Notes: generated by a model from the letters alone, not told the origin. DNA of 64,000 nt from an uncultured Paracoccaceae bacterium (GCA_947495295.1 CANLYJ010000003.1:1-64000), one strand, 5' to 3'. Positions 1 to 10,980 are shown, counted from the stretch's first letter. Program-made: numbers and translations.

Positions 1-510
1 TAATCAAACCAACCAGATGAGCCAAACTCTCTCTCAGTTTAGGCCGCCATTGGTCCCAAAAACCCTGACGACGGACAATGGTACCTTGATAGGCAAAGAA
101 CTCATTCTTTGTCCGTATAGTAAGTTCGTTGAAGCCATATGCAATATATGTGACACCAACGCCTTTGTTTCCACGCGTCTCCAAACCGGACTTAAAAGAT
201 ATACTCGGGGCCAGGAAAGCCGCGAACTCTGTCTCCTCAAAACCGCATCCATTGTCCACTACTTCAACGGAGTTCTCCTTTAGGTTGATCGCTATTTGAT
301 CTTGGCTTTGTCGGAGCCATCTTGGCCAAAGCGCTTCTCAACTGCGTCCATTGCGTTCTGAATGAGTTCGGAAAATGGGTCATAATTACTGACATATAAC
401 TTTAGAATATTCCTAATTTCACGCTTTTTGGCTGAGGCAAGAACGTTCGCATCAATGGCTCCCGCTGCTTCCAGCGGGTCCCAAGTGATTTGTTGTTGCG
501 CGGCTACCAT
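1..510 (-). pseudogene. GHKL/HSP90-like ATPase, N-terminal part, interrupted by an apparent 1-nt frameshift and truncated by the window edge
   Basis: ORF 292-510(-) has an N-box-like ELIQNAMDAVEKR and ends ...KAKIK-TAG. In a neighbouring frame, 1-291(-) is fully open and continues as AINLKENSVEVVDNGCGFEETEF...SISFKSGLETRGNKGVGVTYIAYGF, giving the DxGxG and GxxGVG motifs of GHKL ATPases. Confidence 0.8.
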
Positions 511-880
511 TTTTGTTCTCCTACCTCGACGTGCTAGGTATCGCAGTTTTTGGAGGATGTATGCTAGCCCTTTTGTTGGTGATGCTGGTTGCTGGCTGAT
601 GATTTAAGACACTAGTTGGAGACCTAGTCCAGGCAGTATCTCCAAAGTAGTCAGCCACTCATAAAGGACATGTGGTGGCCTAAAAGGTGGTCTATAAAAA
701 TACACTCTCCGTTAATAATCTGAATTAATTATATAACTTGTCTATTGCTTGCTTCGTGTGGGGCACCATTTAAATCAATAAAAACAAACACTTAATGCGT
801 TTACGGGCGGCCGGCCGAGGTGCTGATCTTGTCAGTTACAACATAAACACAGTTTTTCTTCATAAAACCGGCTTAGGGGA

Positions 881-1042
881 TTACTCAAGGTGCTTTGGTG
901 AGGTTGCCCCGATTGCCTCGTCCCGCGCCTTGGCTGATTGCCAAAGAACAGGTTCGTGCCTAGCATTCATCTCAGCCAGGCTCAGTTCAATCTCACGCAA
1001 AAGTCGAAGAACATCTTCATCCGAATACCGGTTTCGCGCCAT
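881..1042 (-). mobile_element. Remnant of IS3-type transposase OrfA (N-terminus only), 53-aa ORF
   Basis: Manual translation MARNRYSDEDVLRLLREIELSLAEMNARHEPVLWQSAKARDEAIGATSPKHLE*; the first ~24 residues resemble IS3-family OrfA N-termini and the rest does not. Confidence 0.5.
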
Positions 1043-1111
1043 AAATCCATCTCCAAAACCAAACCAGTTTTGGCACGGTCCTGGGACGCCAAGACACTTA
1101 AGAGGGAAAAT

Positions 1112-1186
1112 TGGCTCCGACGGTAGGGATCGAACCTACGACCAATTGATTAACAGTCAACTGCTCTACCGCTGAGCTACGTCGGA
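1112..1186 (-). tRNA. tRNA-Asn (anticodon GTT), CCA encoded
   Basis: Reverse strand TCCGACGTAGCTCAGCGGTAGAGCAGTTGACTGTTAATCAATTGGTCGTAGGTTCGATCCCTACCGTCGGAGCCA; acceptor stem TCCGACG/CGTCGGA, T-loop GGTTCGATCC, anticodon loop CTGTTAA. Confidence 0.95.
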
Positions 1187-1399
1187 CCAACACCGGCCAT
1201 ATATCAACGGCATTTGGCCACGTCCAGAGGCTTTCTTATAGTTTTCAGATGATTTTCTGGTCACAGACCAGACCAGTCGAAAACACTTGCAGCAGGAACC
1301 AAAACCCGCCTTCAAAGCGGTTGATCTAAAAGGCACTTTCCGTCAGCCAATACCCTTAGGCAACGGATATCGGCTCAAGGACAAAGGCACCAAATCCGG

Positions 1400-2323
1400 T
1401 CATTGCTCCCGGCCTAGTTCAAGCATGAACACCGCATCGACAGCCAGCTTCGGGCTTGCCGTGACGATGCCGCGCTGTACAAGGTCGACCAGATGGGCAA
1501 ACACATTACGTGCCGCGGCGGGGTACATTGCTTTTGGCACATCCGTATAAACCGCCGCCGTCAGCGTTTGGGCAGTGTGGCTGCGTTCTCGCAGCGCATC
1601 GCAGATCTGCGCCTCGCGCCCCTTGCGATGTTCAATCAGCCAATGCAGCCTTCCGCCAGGATCAGTAATCGGCGCACCATGGCCTGGATAGAACGCGGCA
1701 GCCGCAATCCCTTTGAGCTTTTCACAAGACGCCATAAAATCGGTCAAGTCGCCATCAGGAGGCGAGACCAGCGAACTGGCCCACCCCATCACATGATCGC
1801 CGGTAAAAACGATATCATTCCAGCGAAAGCACAGGTGGTTGCCGATATGTCCCGGTGTATGCAGCGCCTCAAGTTGCCAATCCATACCGGTAATCAGATC
1901 ACCATCAACCAGACAATGATCAAGCTGAAAATCCTTGTCGATCCCTTCACCACCACCCGCCAATCCGGCAGACGCCAATTGCTGCATGATCGTGCTTTGA
2001 CCCGCGTGACTTGGGCCAAAAGCGGAAACGGGCGCCCCTGTCCTTTCGGCCAGTGACCGGGCCAAAGGCGAGTGATCCAGATGGCTATGCGTCAACAGGA
2101 TATGGCTTACCCTCTGCGTGCCAATGGCATCCAACAAGGCATCCAGATGCGCCGGGCTGTCCGGCCCAGGATCGATAACAGCAACGTCTGATGAACCAAG
2201 AATATATGTATTTGTTCCCAGATAAGTCATTGGTGACGGGTTGGGTGCCAAAACCAGCCGTAGCCCCGCCGCCAATGTGATCGGCACGCCTGGCACTGGC
2301 GCAAATGCCGCCTCGTCAATCAT
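1400..2323 (-). CDS. MBL-fold metallo-hydrolase
   Basis: THSHLDHSPLA metal motif, TPGHIGNHLCF, FTGDHVMGW; likely start MIDEAAF. Confidence 0.9.
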   Translation of the reverse strand: MIDEAAFAPVPGVPITLAAGLRLVLAPNPSPMTYLGTNTYILGSSDVAVIDPGPDSPAHLDALLDAIGTQRVSHILLTHSHLDHSPLARSLAERTGAPVSAFGPSHAGQSTIMQQLASAGLAGGGEGIDKDFQLDHCLVDGDLITGMDWQLEALHTPGHIGNHLCFRWNDIVFTGDHVMGWASSLVSPPDGDLTDFMASCEKLKGIAAAAFYPGHGAPITDPGGRLHWLIEHRKGREAQICDALRERSHTAQTLTAAVYTDVPKAMYPAAARNVFAHLVDLVQRGIVTASPKLAVDAVFMLELGREQ

Positions 2324-2367
2324 GATATCTTCTTTCCGTTCGCAAGCCGAGCCGATAGGTTTGCGCA

Positions 2368-3684
2368 ATGTTGTTTCGTTGGATCAAGAACTACCTGCCC
2401 CGCGGCCTTTATGGCCGTGCCGCTTTGATTCTCATCCTGCCCGTCTTGCTTTTGCAACTATTGGTATCCGTGGTCTTCATCCAACGGCATTTTGACGGGG
2501 TAACCCGCCTGATGACAAGTGCGGTGAATATCGAATTGCGGTTCCTCCTTGATACAGTCAACAACGCCGCCGATTTACAACAGGCCCAAGCAGAGCTTGC
2601 CCGGCTTGATGCCCCGCTTGAAATTCAGACCGCATTACCGGCTATCCCGGGGCAAGAGGATATCAAGCCATGGATCGACCTGACCGGTCAGATGGTCATT
2701 ACCTCCATCCGCAACGGCGTGGCCAATGTCATTGCGGTGTCGCTGGCTGACCGGCGCAGGGTGCAAATGTGGGTCGACACCAACCATGGGGTGCTTGAGA
2801 TGGAATTCTCACGCCGCCGGGTCTCAGCCTCCAATCCGCATCAGCTGCTCGTCATCATGGTGGTCATGGGCGCGCTGATGACCGCAATCGCCTATCTGTT
2901 TTTGCGCAACCAATTGCGCCCGATCAAACGCATGGCTGTCGCGGCGACAGAATATGGCAAAGGGCGCACCGTCCCATTCAACCCAACCGGAGCAGTGGAA
3001 GTACGTGCCGCAGGCATGGCCTTTCTCGATATGCGCAACCGTCTGGAACGGCAAAGCCAAAGCCGGACACTGATGCTCTCGGGTGTCAGTCACGACCTGC
3101 GCACGCCACTGACGCGTCTGCGCTTGGGGTTGTCGATGCTGGATGGTCAGGATGTCGAACCCTTGCTGCATGATGTGGACGACATGCAGCGTCTGGTCAG
3201 CGCGTTTCTTGATTTTGCGCGCAGTGATGCGGGTGACAGCCTTGAACCGACAATCCCACAAGACCTTGTGCGGGACGTCCTGCAGGATGCGGCGCGTATG
3301 GGTCAGGCTGCCAGCGCAGGCGTGATCGAGGGGCCAGAGGATGCGGTCGGCTTGCGCCCATTGGCCATCCGACGTGCGTTGGAAAACCTGCTGAGTAACG
3401 CGTTGCGCTACGGTAAAAAAGCAGAGGTTGGGGTCAGCGTCACCGAACGCGCGGTCCGGTTTTATGTAGAGGATGACGGGCCCGGCATCCCGCCCGAACA
3501 GCGCGACGATGCCATCAACCCGTTTGTCCGGCTGGACCCGGCCCGCAACCAGGACCAAGGCAGCGGCGTCGGTCTGGGTTTGTCCATCGTATCAGACATC
3601 GCCAGAACCCATGGCGGCGTCTTGCGGCTTGGCGACAGCGAAAAACTGGGTGGGCTGAAGGCGGAACTTGTACTCGCCCGTTAG
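2368..3684 (+). CDS. Sensor histidine kinase, EnvZ-like (TM-HAMP-HisKA-HATPase)
   Basis: H-box SGVSHDLRTPLTRLRLGL; N/G boxes NLLSNALRYG, VEDDGPGIP, GSGVGLGLSIV. Confidence 0.9.
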   Translation: MLFRWIKNYLPRGLYGRAALILILPVLLLQLLVSVVFIQRHFDGVTRLMTSAVNIELRFLLDTVNNAADLQQAQAELARLDAPLEIQTALPAIPGQEDIKPWIDLTGQMVITSIRNGVANVIAVSLADRRRVQMWVDTNHGVLEMEFSRRRVSASNPHQLLVIMVVMGALMTAIAYLFLRNQLRPIKRMAVAATEYGKGRTVPFNPTGAVEVRAAGMAFLDMRNRLERQSQSRTLMLSGVSHDLRTPLTRLRLGLSMLDGQDVEPLLHDVDDMQRLVSAFLDFARSDAGDSLEPTIPQDLVRDVLQDAARMGQAASAGVIEGPEDAVGLRPLAIRRALENLLSNALRYGKKAEVGVSVTERAVRFYVEDDGPGIPPEQRDDAINPFVRLDPARNQDQGSGVGLGLSIVSDIARTHGGVLRLGDSEKLGGLKAELVLAR

Positions 3685-3686
3685 GA

Positions 3687-5171
<1,485 letters not shown>

Positions 5172-5256
5172 CTATTGCATGGATGCAACCTGTCCGAAAG
5201 GGCCAATTAAAGGAAACGTGACTTGCAGCCATGCAAGCAGGCCCGCAAGGTGTGGC

Positions 5257-5943
5257 ATGACAGACAAAGCAGGCACAGCAACACCTAAGGCGCGCGGCAC
5301 CATCACGCGCGGCATTTTGCAGCTGATCTGCATCATGTTTGCCGTCATTGTTGCCAAGCTGGGATTTGACTGGCTGACAACACAGATCAACACGCTCGAA
5401 ACCGATCAGGCAAAACAGGCCATGACTGGGCTGATTGTGGCGATCCTGCTGGGCTATGCGGTACTGATCGCAATTCCTTTCGTACCCGGGGTCGAAATCG
5501 GGGCCACAGTGCTGATGGTACAAGGGGCAGAGGCGGCACCGCTGGTCTATCTGGCCACCATGCTGGGAATGTCACTGGCATTCCTGACGGGGCAATTCCT
5601 GTCCTTGGACTGGATGATCGCGCGCTGTGATACGTGGCGCATGGTGCGTCTTTGCAAACTGATCCACCGGATCAAGGAAACGCCGATGGATGACCGGCTT
5701 GCATCGCTCAAGGATCGGCTGCCACGCTGGCTTGCGCCTTTTGTGGTGAATTACCGCTATCTGAGCGTCGCGATCATCATCAACACCCCCGGTAGTGTCG
5801 CCATTGGCGGTGGCGGCGGGATCATGCTGGCATCCGGGCTCAGCCGTTTGTTCAAAACTGGCTGGATGATGGCCACCATCGCGCTGGCCACGCTGCCCAT
5901 CCCACTGGCGGTCTGGATCATGAGCACAGACATCCTGCATTAG
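5257..5943 (+). CDS. Polytopic membrane protein of unknown function
   Basis: In-frame ATG at 5257 gives a 228-aa product with several hydrophobic segments. Confidence 0.75.
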   Translation: MTDKAGTATPKARGTITRGILQLICIMFAVIVAKLGFDWLTTQINTLETDQAKQAMTGLIVAILLGYAVLIAIPFVPGVEIGATVLMVQGAEAAPLVYLATMLGMSLAFLTGQFLSLDWMIARCDTWRMVRLCKLIHRIKETPMDDRLASLKDRLPRWLAPFVVNYRYLSVAIIINTPGSVAIGGGGGIMLASGLSRLFKTGWMMATIALATLPIPLAVWIMSTDILH

Positions 5944-6052
5944 GGCCGCGACTAACCCAATGTGCCGCTCTGCATATTCATTATGACGGATACGAACCTT
6001 CCTTTCAGCACACAGACTTATATCTTGAAATCAAACAAGACAGGCATGGTTC

Positions 6053-8080
6053 ATGAGCAACGACCCTTTGGTGATTTTCACGCCGTCCGGCAAGCGGGGC
6101 AACTTCCCCGTCGGCACGCCCGTACTGACAGCAGCGCGGCAATTGGGGGTGGATCTTGATTCCGTCTGCGGCGGGCGCGGGATTTGTTCCAAATGCCAGA
6201 TCACGCCGTCCTATGGTGAATTTTCCAAACACGGGGTCACCGTGGCCGATACGGCCCTGTCAGAATGGAACAGCGTCGAAGCACGCTATGACGAAAAGCG
6301 AGGCTTGAAAAAAGGGCGGCGGCTGGGCTGTCAGGCGACAATTCAGTCCGACATCGTCATCGACGTTCCCGCCGAAAGCCAGGTGCATAAACAGGTCGTG
6401 CGCAAACGGGCCGAGGCACGCGATATCATCATGAACCCCTCCACCCGGCTTTATTATGTCGAGGTGGCCGAACCCGACATGCACGACCCGTCCGGTGATC
6501 TGGAACGGCTGGTGATCGCCCTGAAACGCGACTGGGACCTCCCCGATCTTGAGGCTGATCTGGGGGTCCTGAAAAAGCTACAACCGGCCCTGCGCAAGGG
6601 CCAATGGAAAGTCACGGTCGCCGTGCATCTGGGCGATGCGGTATTCAGCCCCCGGATCATCGAAATCTGGCCGGGATTCTACGAAGGCACGATCTACGGC
6701 CTCGCGGTCGATCTCGGCTCCACCACCATCGCCGCGCATCTTTGCGATTTGCGCTCAGGCGAAGTCGTGGCATCTTCCGGGATCATGAACCCGCAAATCC
6801 GGTTCGGCGAGGATCTGATGAGCCGGGTCAGTTACGGCATGATGAACCCTTCCGGCTCGGATGAGATGACAACGGCAGTCCGCGAAGGGATGAATGCGCT
6901 GTTCGTGCAGATCGCGTCCGAAGCTGAAATCGACCGCAACCTGATCGTGGATGCCGTCTTTGTCTGCAACCCGGTCATGCACCACCTGTTCCTTGGCATC
7001 GACGCCTATGAGCTGGGGCAAGCGCCCTTTGCTCTGGCCACATCAGAGGCCATCTCGCTCCGCGCCAGCGAATTAGACCTGAACCTGCACCCCGCCTCGC
7101 GGGTCTACCTACTGCCTTGCATTGCCGGGCATGTGGGCGCTGATGCGGCGGCGGTGGCGCTCTCCGAAGCACCCGACAAATCCGAAGACCTCGTCTTGGT
7201 CGTGGATGTTGGCACCAACGCCGAAATCATTCTGGGCAATAAGGAAAAGGTGCTCGCCTGTTCCTCCCCCACCGGCCCGGCATTCGAGGGCGCACAGATC
7301 AGCAGCGGCCAGCGCGCAGCCCCCGGTGCCATCGAACATGTGCAGATCGACCCGGTCACCAAGCTGCCGCGCTTTCAGGTCATCGGCTCGGAACTCTGGT
7401 CAGATGAGGAGGGCTTTGATGCAGCCATCGCCCAGACCGGGATCACCGGCATCTGCGGATCGGGGATTATCGAGGTAATTGCCGAAATGCGCATGGCTGG
7501 CATCGTTGACGGGCCGGGTTTGATCGGAACCGCCGAACAAACCGGATCGCCGAACTGTTTCGCTGATGGGCGGACCAATTCCTACCTGCTTTATGACGGG
7601 ACCGCCAATGATGGGCCCAAAATAACGGTGACCAATACCGACATCAGGCAAATCCAGATGGCCAAGGCTGCGCTCTATTCCGGCGCGCGTTTGTTGATGG
7701 ACAAATTCGAAGTCGACAGCGTCGACCAGGTCGTGCTCGCTGGAGCCTTCGGCGCGCATATCAGCCCCAAACACGCGATGGTACTTGGCATGATCCCCGA
7801 CGCGCCGCTGGACAAGGTGACCAGCGCAGGCAACGCGGCAGGCACCGGCGCGCGCATCGCGTTGCTGAACACCGATGCACGACGCGAGATTGAAGAGGTC
7901 GTTCACAAGATCCACAAGATCGAAACCGCCATTGAACCGCGCTTTCAGGAACATTTTGTCAACGCCTCTGCGATGCCAAACGCGGTGGAACCCTTCCCGA
8001 TCCTCAACAGCATCGTGACGATCCCAGATGTGATCCATAATACGGGCGGCGAACGGCAAGGACGGCGGCGCCGCAGATAA
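6053..8080 (+). CDS. ASKHA-domain/RACo-like protein with N-terminal [2Fe-2S] ferredoxin domain (corrinoid-activation type)
   Basis: CGGRGICSKCQ ferredoxin cysteines plus later Cys; GLAVDLGSTTIAAHL and VVDVGTNAEIILG ASKHA phosphate motifs. Confidence 0.88.
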   Translation: MSNDPLVIFTPSGKRGNFPVGTPVLTAARQLGVDLDSVCGGRGICSKCQITPSYGEFSKHGVTVADTALSEWNSVEARYDEKRGLKKGRRLGCQATIQSDIVIDVPAESQVHKQVVRKRAEARDIIMNPSTRLYYVEVAEPDMHDPSGDLERLVIALKRDWDLPDLEADLGVLKKLQPALRKGQWKVTVAVHLGDAVFSPRIIEIWPGFYEGTIYGLAVDLGSTTIAAHLCDLRSGEVVASSGIMNPQIRFGEDLMSRVSYGMMNPSGSDEMTTAVREGMNALFVQIASEAEIDRNLIVDAVFVCNPVMHHLFLGIDAYELGQAPFALATSEAISLRASELDLNLHPASRVYLLPCIAGHVGADAAAVALSEAPDKSEDLVLVVDVGTNAEIILGNKEKVLACSSPTGPAFEGAQISSGQRAAPGAIEHVQIDPVTKLPRFQVIGSELWSDEEGFDAAIAQTGITGICGSGIIEVIAEMRMAGIVDGPGLIGTAEQTGSPNCFADGRTNSYLLYDGTANDGPKITVTNTDIRQIQMAKAALYSGARLLMDKFEVDSVDQVVLAGAFGAHISPKHAMVLGMIPDAPLDKVTSAGNAAGTGARIALLNTDARREIEEVVHKIHKIETAIEPRFQEHFVNASAMPNAVEPFPILNSIVTIPDVIHNTGGERQGRRRRR

Positions 8081-8211
8081 GCCCGACGTCGCGCCGACGC
8101 TTTGCCGACGTGATGCCGACCGCCTAAAACGCAACGACAAACACGAAACCCCCTATACAAGAGGACGCAACAGGCGTAGTGGCCGGGGCCGATACCCCAG
8201 AAAGCCGCCCC

Positions 8212-10263
8212 ATGCTCCAGACACTTGCCGATGCCCTTGCCAAACAGGGCTATAATGACCTGACCCCTGTCCAAACCGCCGTGACCGAACCCGAATTGGA
8301 AGGCCAGGATCTGCTGGTCTCAGCCCAGACCGGATCAGGCAAAACGGTCGGTTTCGGCCTCGCCATCGGGCCAACAATTCTCAATGATGACGGCAGCTTA
8401 GACGCCGCCTCTCATTCTCTTGCCCTGATCATCGCGCCGACCCGCGAACTGGCCCTGCAGGTGAAACGAGAACTGCAATGGCTCTATGCCGGTGCCGGGG
8501 CAACGCTGGCCTCTTGCGTTGGTGGGATGGATTTCCGGGACGAACGGCGCAGCCTTGAACGTGGGGCACATATCGTGGTGGCCACCCCGGGGCGGCTGCG
8601 CGATCACATCATGCGCGGCACGATAAACCTCAATGAAATCAAGGCAGTGGTTCTGGACGAGGCCGACGAAATGCTTGATCTGGGCTTTCGCGAGGACCTC
8701 GAGTTCATTCTTGATCAAGCGCCCGAAACCCGGCGCACCCTGCTCTTTTCCGCCACCGTGCCGCCGATGATCGCAACGCTGGCAAAATCCTATCAACGGG
8801 ATGCGGTACGGATCAAAACAACCACCAAAGAATCCCAGCACGCTGATATCGAATATCGCGCGCTCAGCGTGGCCAATCACGACATAGATGCGGCCATTAT
8901 CAATACGTTACGCTTTTACGACGCGCCCAACGCCATCGTCTTTGCCAACACCCGCGCTATGGTCACGCGGCTAACAACCCGGCTGTCAAACCGTGGTTTC
9001 TCGGTCGTGGCCCTCTCTGGTGAACTCACCCAATCGGAACGGTCCAACGCGCTGCAAGCGATGCGCGACGGGCGCGCACGGGTCTGTGTCGCGACAGACG
9101 TGGCCGCCCGTGGCATCGACCTGCCAAATCTGGAACTTGTGATTCACGCCGAACTGCCGACCAATGCCGAAACCCTGCTGCACCGTTCGGGCCGCACGGG
9201 CCGCGCAGGCCGCAAGGGCATCTCGGCGATGATCGTTCCGGCCAAGATGAAACGGCGCGGTGAAAACCTGCTCAAATGGGGCAAGCTGTCCGCCACATGG
9301 GCCACACCACCCACCGCTGAAGACGTGACAAAAAAGGACGAAGAACGCCTTTTGACCGATCCGGTCTGGTCTGAAGATTTCAATGACGACGAACAGAAAT
9401 TCGCACAACGCCTGCTGGCCGAACACGCGCCGGAAAAAATCGCCGCGGCCTATCTGCGGCTTTATGCGGGCAAACAATCCGCACCTGAATTCATCTCTGA
9501 ATATAAGGACGGCCCAGCCTCCAAAGAACGCAAACCGCGCGAAACCAAAAGCTTCGGCCCCTCCAAATGGTTCAGCGTCGATGTGGGCCGCGAAGGCAAA
9601 GCCGAAGCACGCTGGCTTTTGCCGATGATCTGCAAGGCAGGTGGGATCACGAAAAACGAGATTGGGGCGATCCGTATTCAGCCCAATGAAACCTTCGTCG
9701 AAATCGCTGAACCCGCTGTTAACGGTTTCCTCAAGTCTATCGGCAACGATATGCGGCTGGAAAACCAGGCGAGCCTGCGCGCATTGGATGGGCCGCCGCA
9801 ACTGGGCGAACGGGGACCGCGCAAGACAAAACGGGATTACGACAAACCCAAGCGGGACCATGACAAACCCAAACGGGCACCGCGTGACCGGTCCACCCCG
9901 CCACCTTCCCGACAGCAGGATGTCGCGGCTATTCAGCCAATTCCAGGTGCGGCAGACGATACATCAAACCGCAAGCCACGCAGCAAACCCGCGCGGCGCG
10001 ATCACGGCGACGCATTGGTCGAAAAACGCGCAAAACCGCCACATAAAGGTAAACCGGGTGGCAAGAAGCCCTCACAAAAAGGGAAATCTGGTTACAACTC
10101 CGAAACAAAACCCGGCAAACCGAGAGCAGGCAAATCAGGCGAAAAACCAGCGGGTAACGCAAAAGATACGTCAAAGCGTTTCACACCGCCCGGCGGAAAA
10201 TCCAAACCTCGCAAAGGTTTAGGCAAAGGTGGCAATGCGACACCACGTCGAAAAAGCAAATAA
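8212..10263 (+). CDS. DEAD-box RNA helicase with long basic low-complexity C-terminus
   Basis: AQTGSGKT, PTRELALQ, VLDEADEML, SAT, HRSGRTGRAGR; an upstream GTG at 8179 is an alternative start. Confidence 0.93.
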   Translation: MLQTLADALAKQGYNDLTPVQTAVTEPELEGQDLLVSAQTGSGKTVGFGLAIGPTILNDDGSLDAASHSLALIIAPTRELALQVKRELQWLYAGAGATLASCVGGMDFRDERRSLERGAHIVVATPGRLRDHIMRGTINLNEIKAVVLDEADEMLDLGFREDLEFILDQAPETRRTLLFSATVPPMIATLAKSYQRDAVRIKTTTKESQHADIEYRALSVANHDIDAAIINTLRFYDAPNAIVFANTRAMVTRLTTRLSNRGFSVVALSGELTQSERSNALQAMRDGRARVCVATDVAARGIDLPNLELVIHAELPTNAETLLHRSGRTGRAGRKGISAMIVPAKMKRRGENLLKWGKLSATWATPPTAEDVTKKDEERLLTDPVWSEDFNDDEQKFAQRLLAEHAPEKIAAAYLRLYAGKQSAPEFISEYKDGPASKERKPRETKSFGPSKWFSVDVGREGKAEARWLLPMICKAGGITKNEIGAIRIQPNETFVEIAEPAVNGFLKSIGNDMRLENQASLRALDGPPQLGERGPRKTKRDYDKPKRDHDKPKRAPRDRSTPPPSRQQDVAAIQPIPGAADDTSNRKPRSKPARRDHGDALVEKRAKPPHKGKPGGKKPSQKGKSGYNSETKPGKPRAGKSGEKPAGNAKDTSKRFTPPGGKSKPRKGLGKGGNATPRRKSK

Positions 10264-10405
10264 AACCTGCATGAACGGTCACATTTTTGTCACGTCACAA
10301 GCATGCTATCGGCCATACAGGCTGGTCTGAATGACAGTAAGCTGGCTACACTATCAACCATAGTTAGTCGTTTATTGTATCAGTATCAGAACAAGGACCA
10401 GAAAA

Positions 10406-10534
10406 ATGGCCTCTTCTAAACCACCAAGCGAAACACCAAAGCCCGAAGCAAAGCCACAGGCACCGACAGCAGCAACTTTGCAGTCAAATGGCAAACCAAC
10501 GGCCCCGGTTTTCACCGACTACGCGAGCATTTAA
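10406..10534 (+). CDS. Small Pro/Ala-rich protein (42 aa)
   Basis: ATG at 10406 preceded by AAGGACCAG; MASSKPPSETPKPEAKPQAPTAATLQSNGKPTAPVFTDYASI*. Confidence 0.45.
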   Translation: MASSKPPSETPKPEAKPQAPTAATLQSNGKPTAPVFTDYASI

Positions 10535-10647
10535 GCCCGCAACACAACGTACGAATTTGGTCAGTGGGGTATGCTGCCGCCGGATCGCCCTCCCCGATCC
10601 TGCCTCGCCCCTCTGGCCCTTTTTTTAGCCAGTGCTATCATGCAGCC

Positions 10648-10980
10648 ATGGCAGCACTCACAACCATCCGCAATATCGGCCCCGCTTTTGAAAAAGCGTT
10701 GATCGAGGTCGGGATCACCAGCGCCGAACAGCTGCATGAACTGGGCGCGGATGCTGCATATCGCAAACTTCTCGAAAATGGATCAAAGCCGCATTTCATC
10801 GGCTATTACGTGTTGCACATGGCGCTTCAGGGTCGTCCCTGGAACGACTGCAAGGGCGAAGAAAAGAAGACGCTGCGCAAGCAATTTGACAAGATCAAAG
10901 CGACAAGTTTCGACACCGAACGATCCGAGTTGGAAGCGTTCATGAACCAGATTGGCGTGGTCGCCGTCGACAAGAAGTAA
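10648..10980 (+). CDS. TfoX C-terminal-domain protein
   Basis: TTIRNIGPAFEKALIEVGITSAEQLHELGADAAYRKL. Confidence 0.85.
   Translation: MAALTTIRNIGPAFEKALIEVGITSAEQLHELGADAAYRKLLENGSKPHFIGYYVLHMALQGRPWNDCKGEEKKTLRKQFDKIKATSFDTERSELEAFMNQIGVVAVDKK

Noticed and set aside
17-283. 88-aa plus ORF at the left edge
   Set aside because: Antisense to the GHKL ATPase motifs, which are far more convincing.
795-1175. 126-aa plus ORF running into the tRNA-Asn
   Set aside because: Overlaps the tRNA on the opposite strand and has no protein-like pattern; treated as non-coding.
2824-3558. 244-aa minus-strand ORF opposite the histidine kinase
   Set aside because: Shadow ORF antisense to a clear HisKA/HATPase gene; no family signature.
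8081-8125. GCCGACG-type short repeats (CCCGACGTCGCGCCGACGCTTTGCCGACGTGATGCCGACC)
   Set aside because: Short, irregular GC-rich iteration after a stop codon; not enough to call an element.
9641-10222. 193-aa plus ORF within the helicase tail
   Set aside because: Alternate-frame reading of low-complexity basic sequence; the helicase frame is the coding one.
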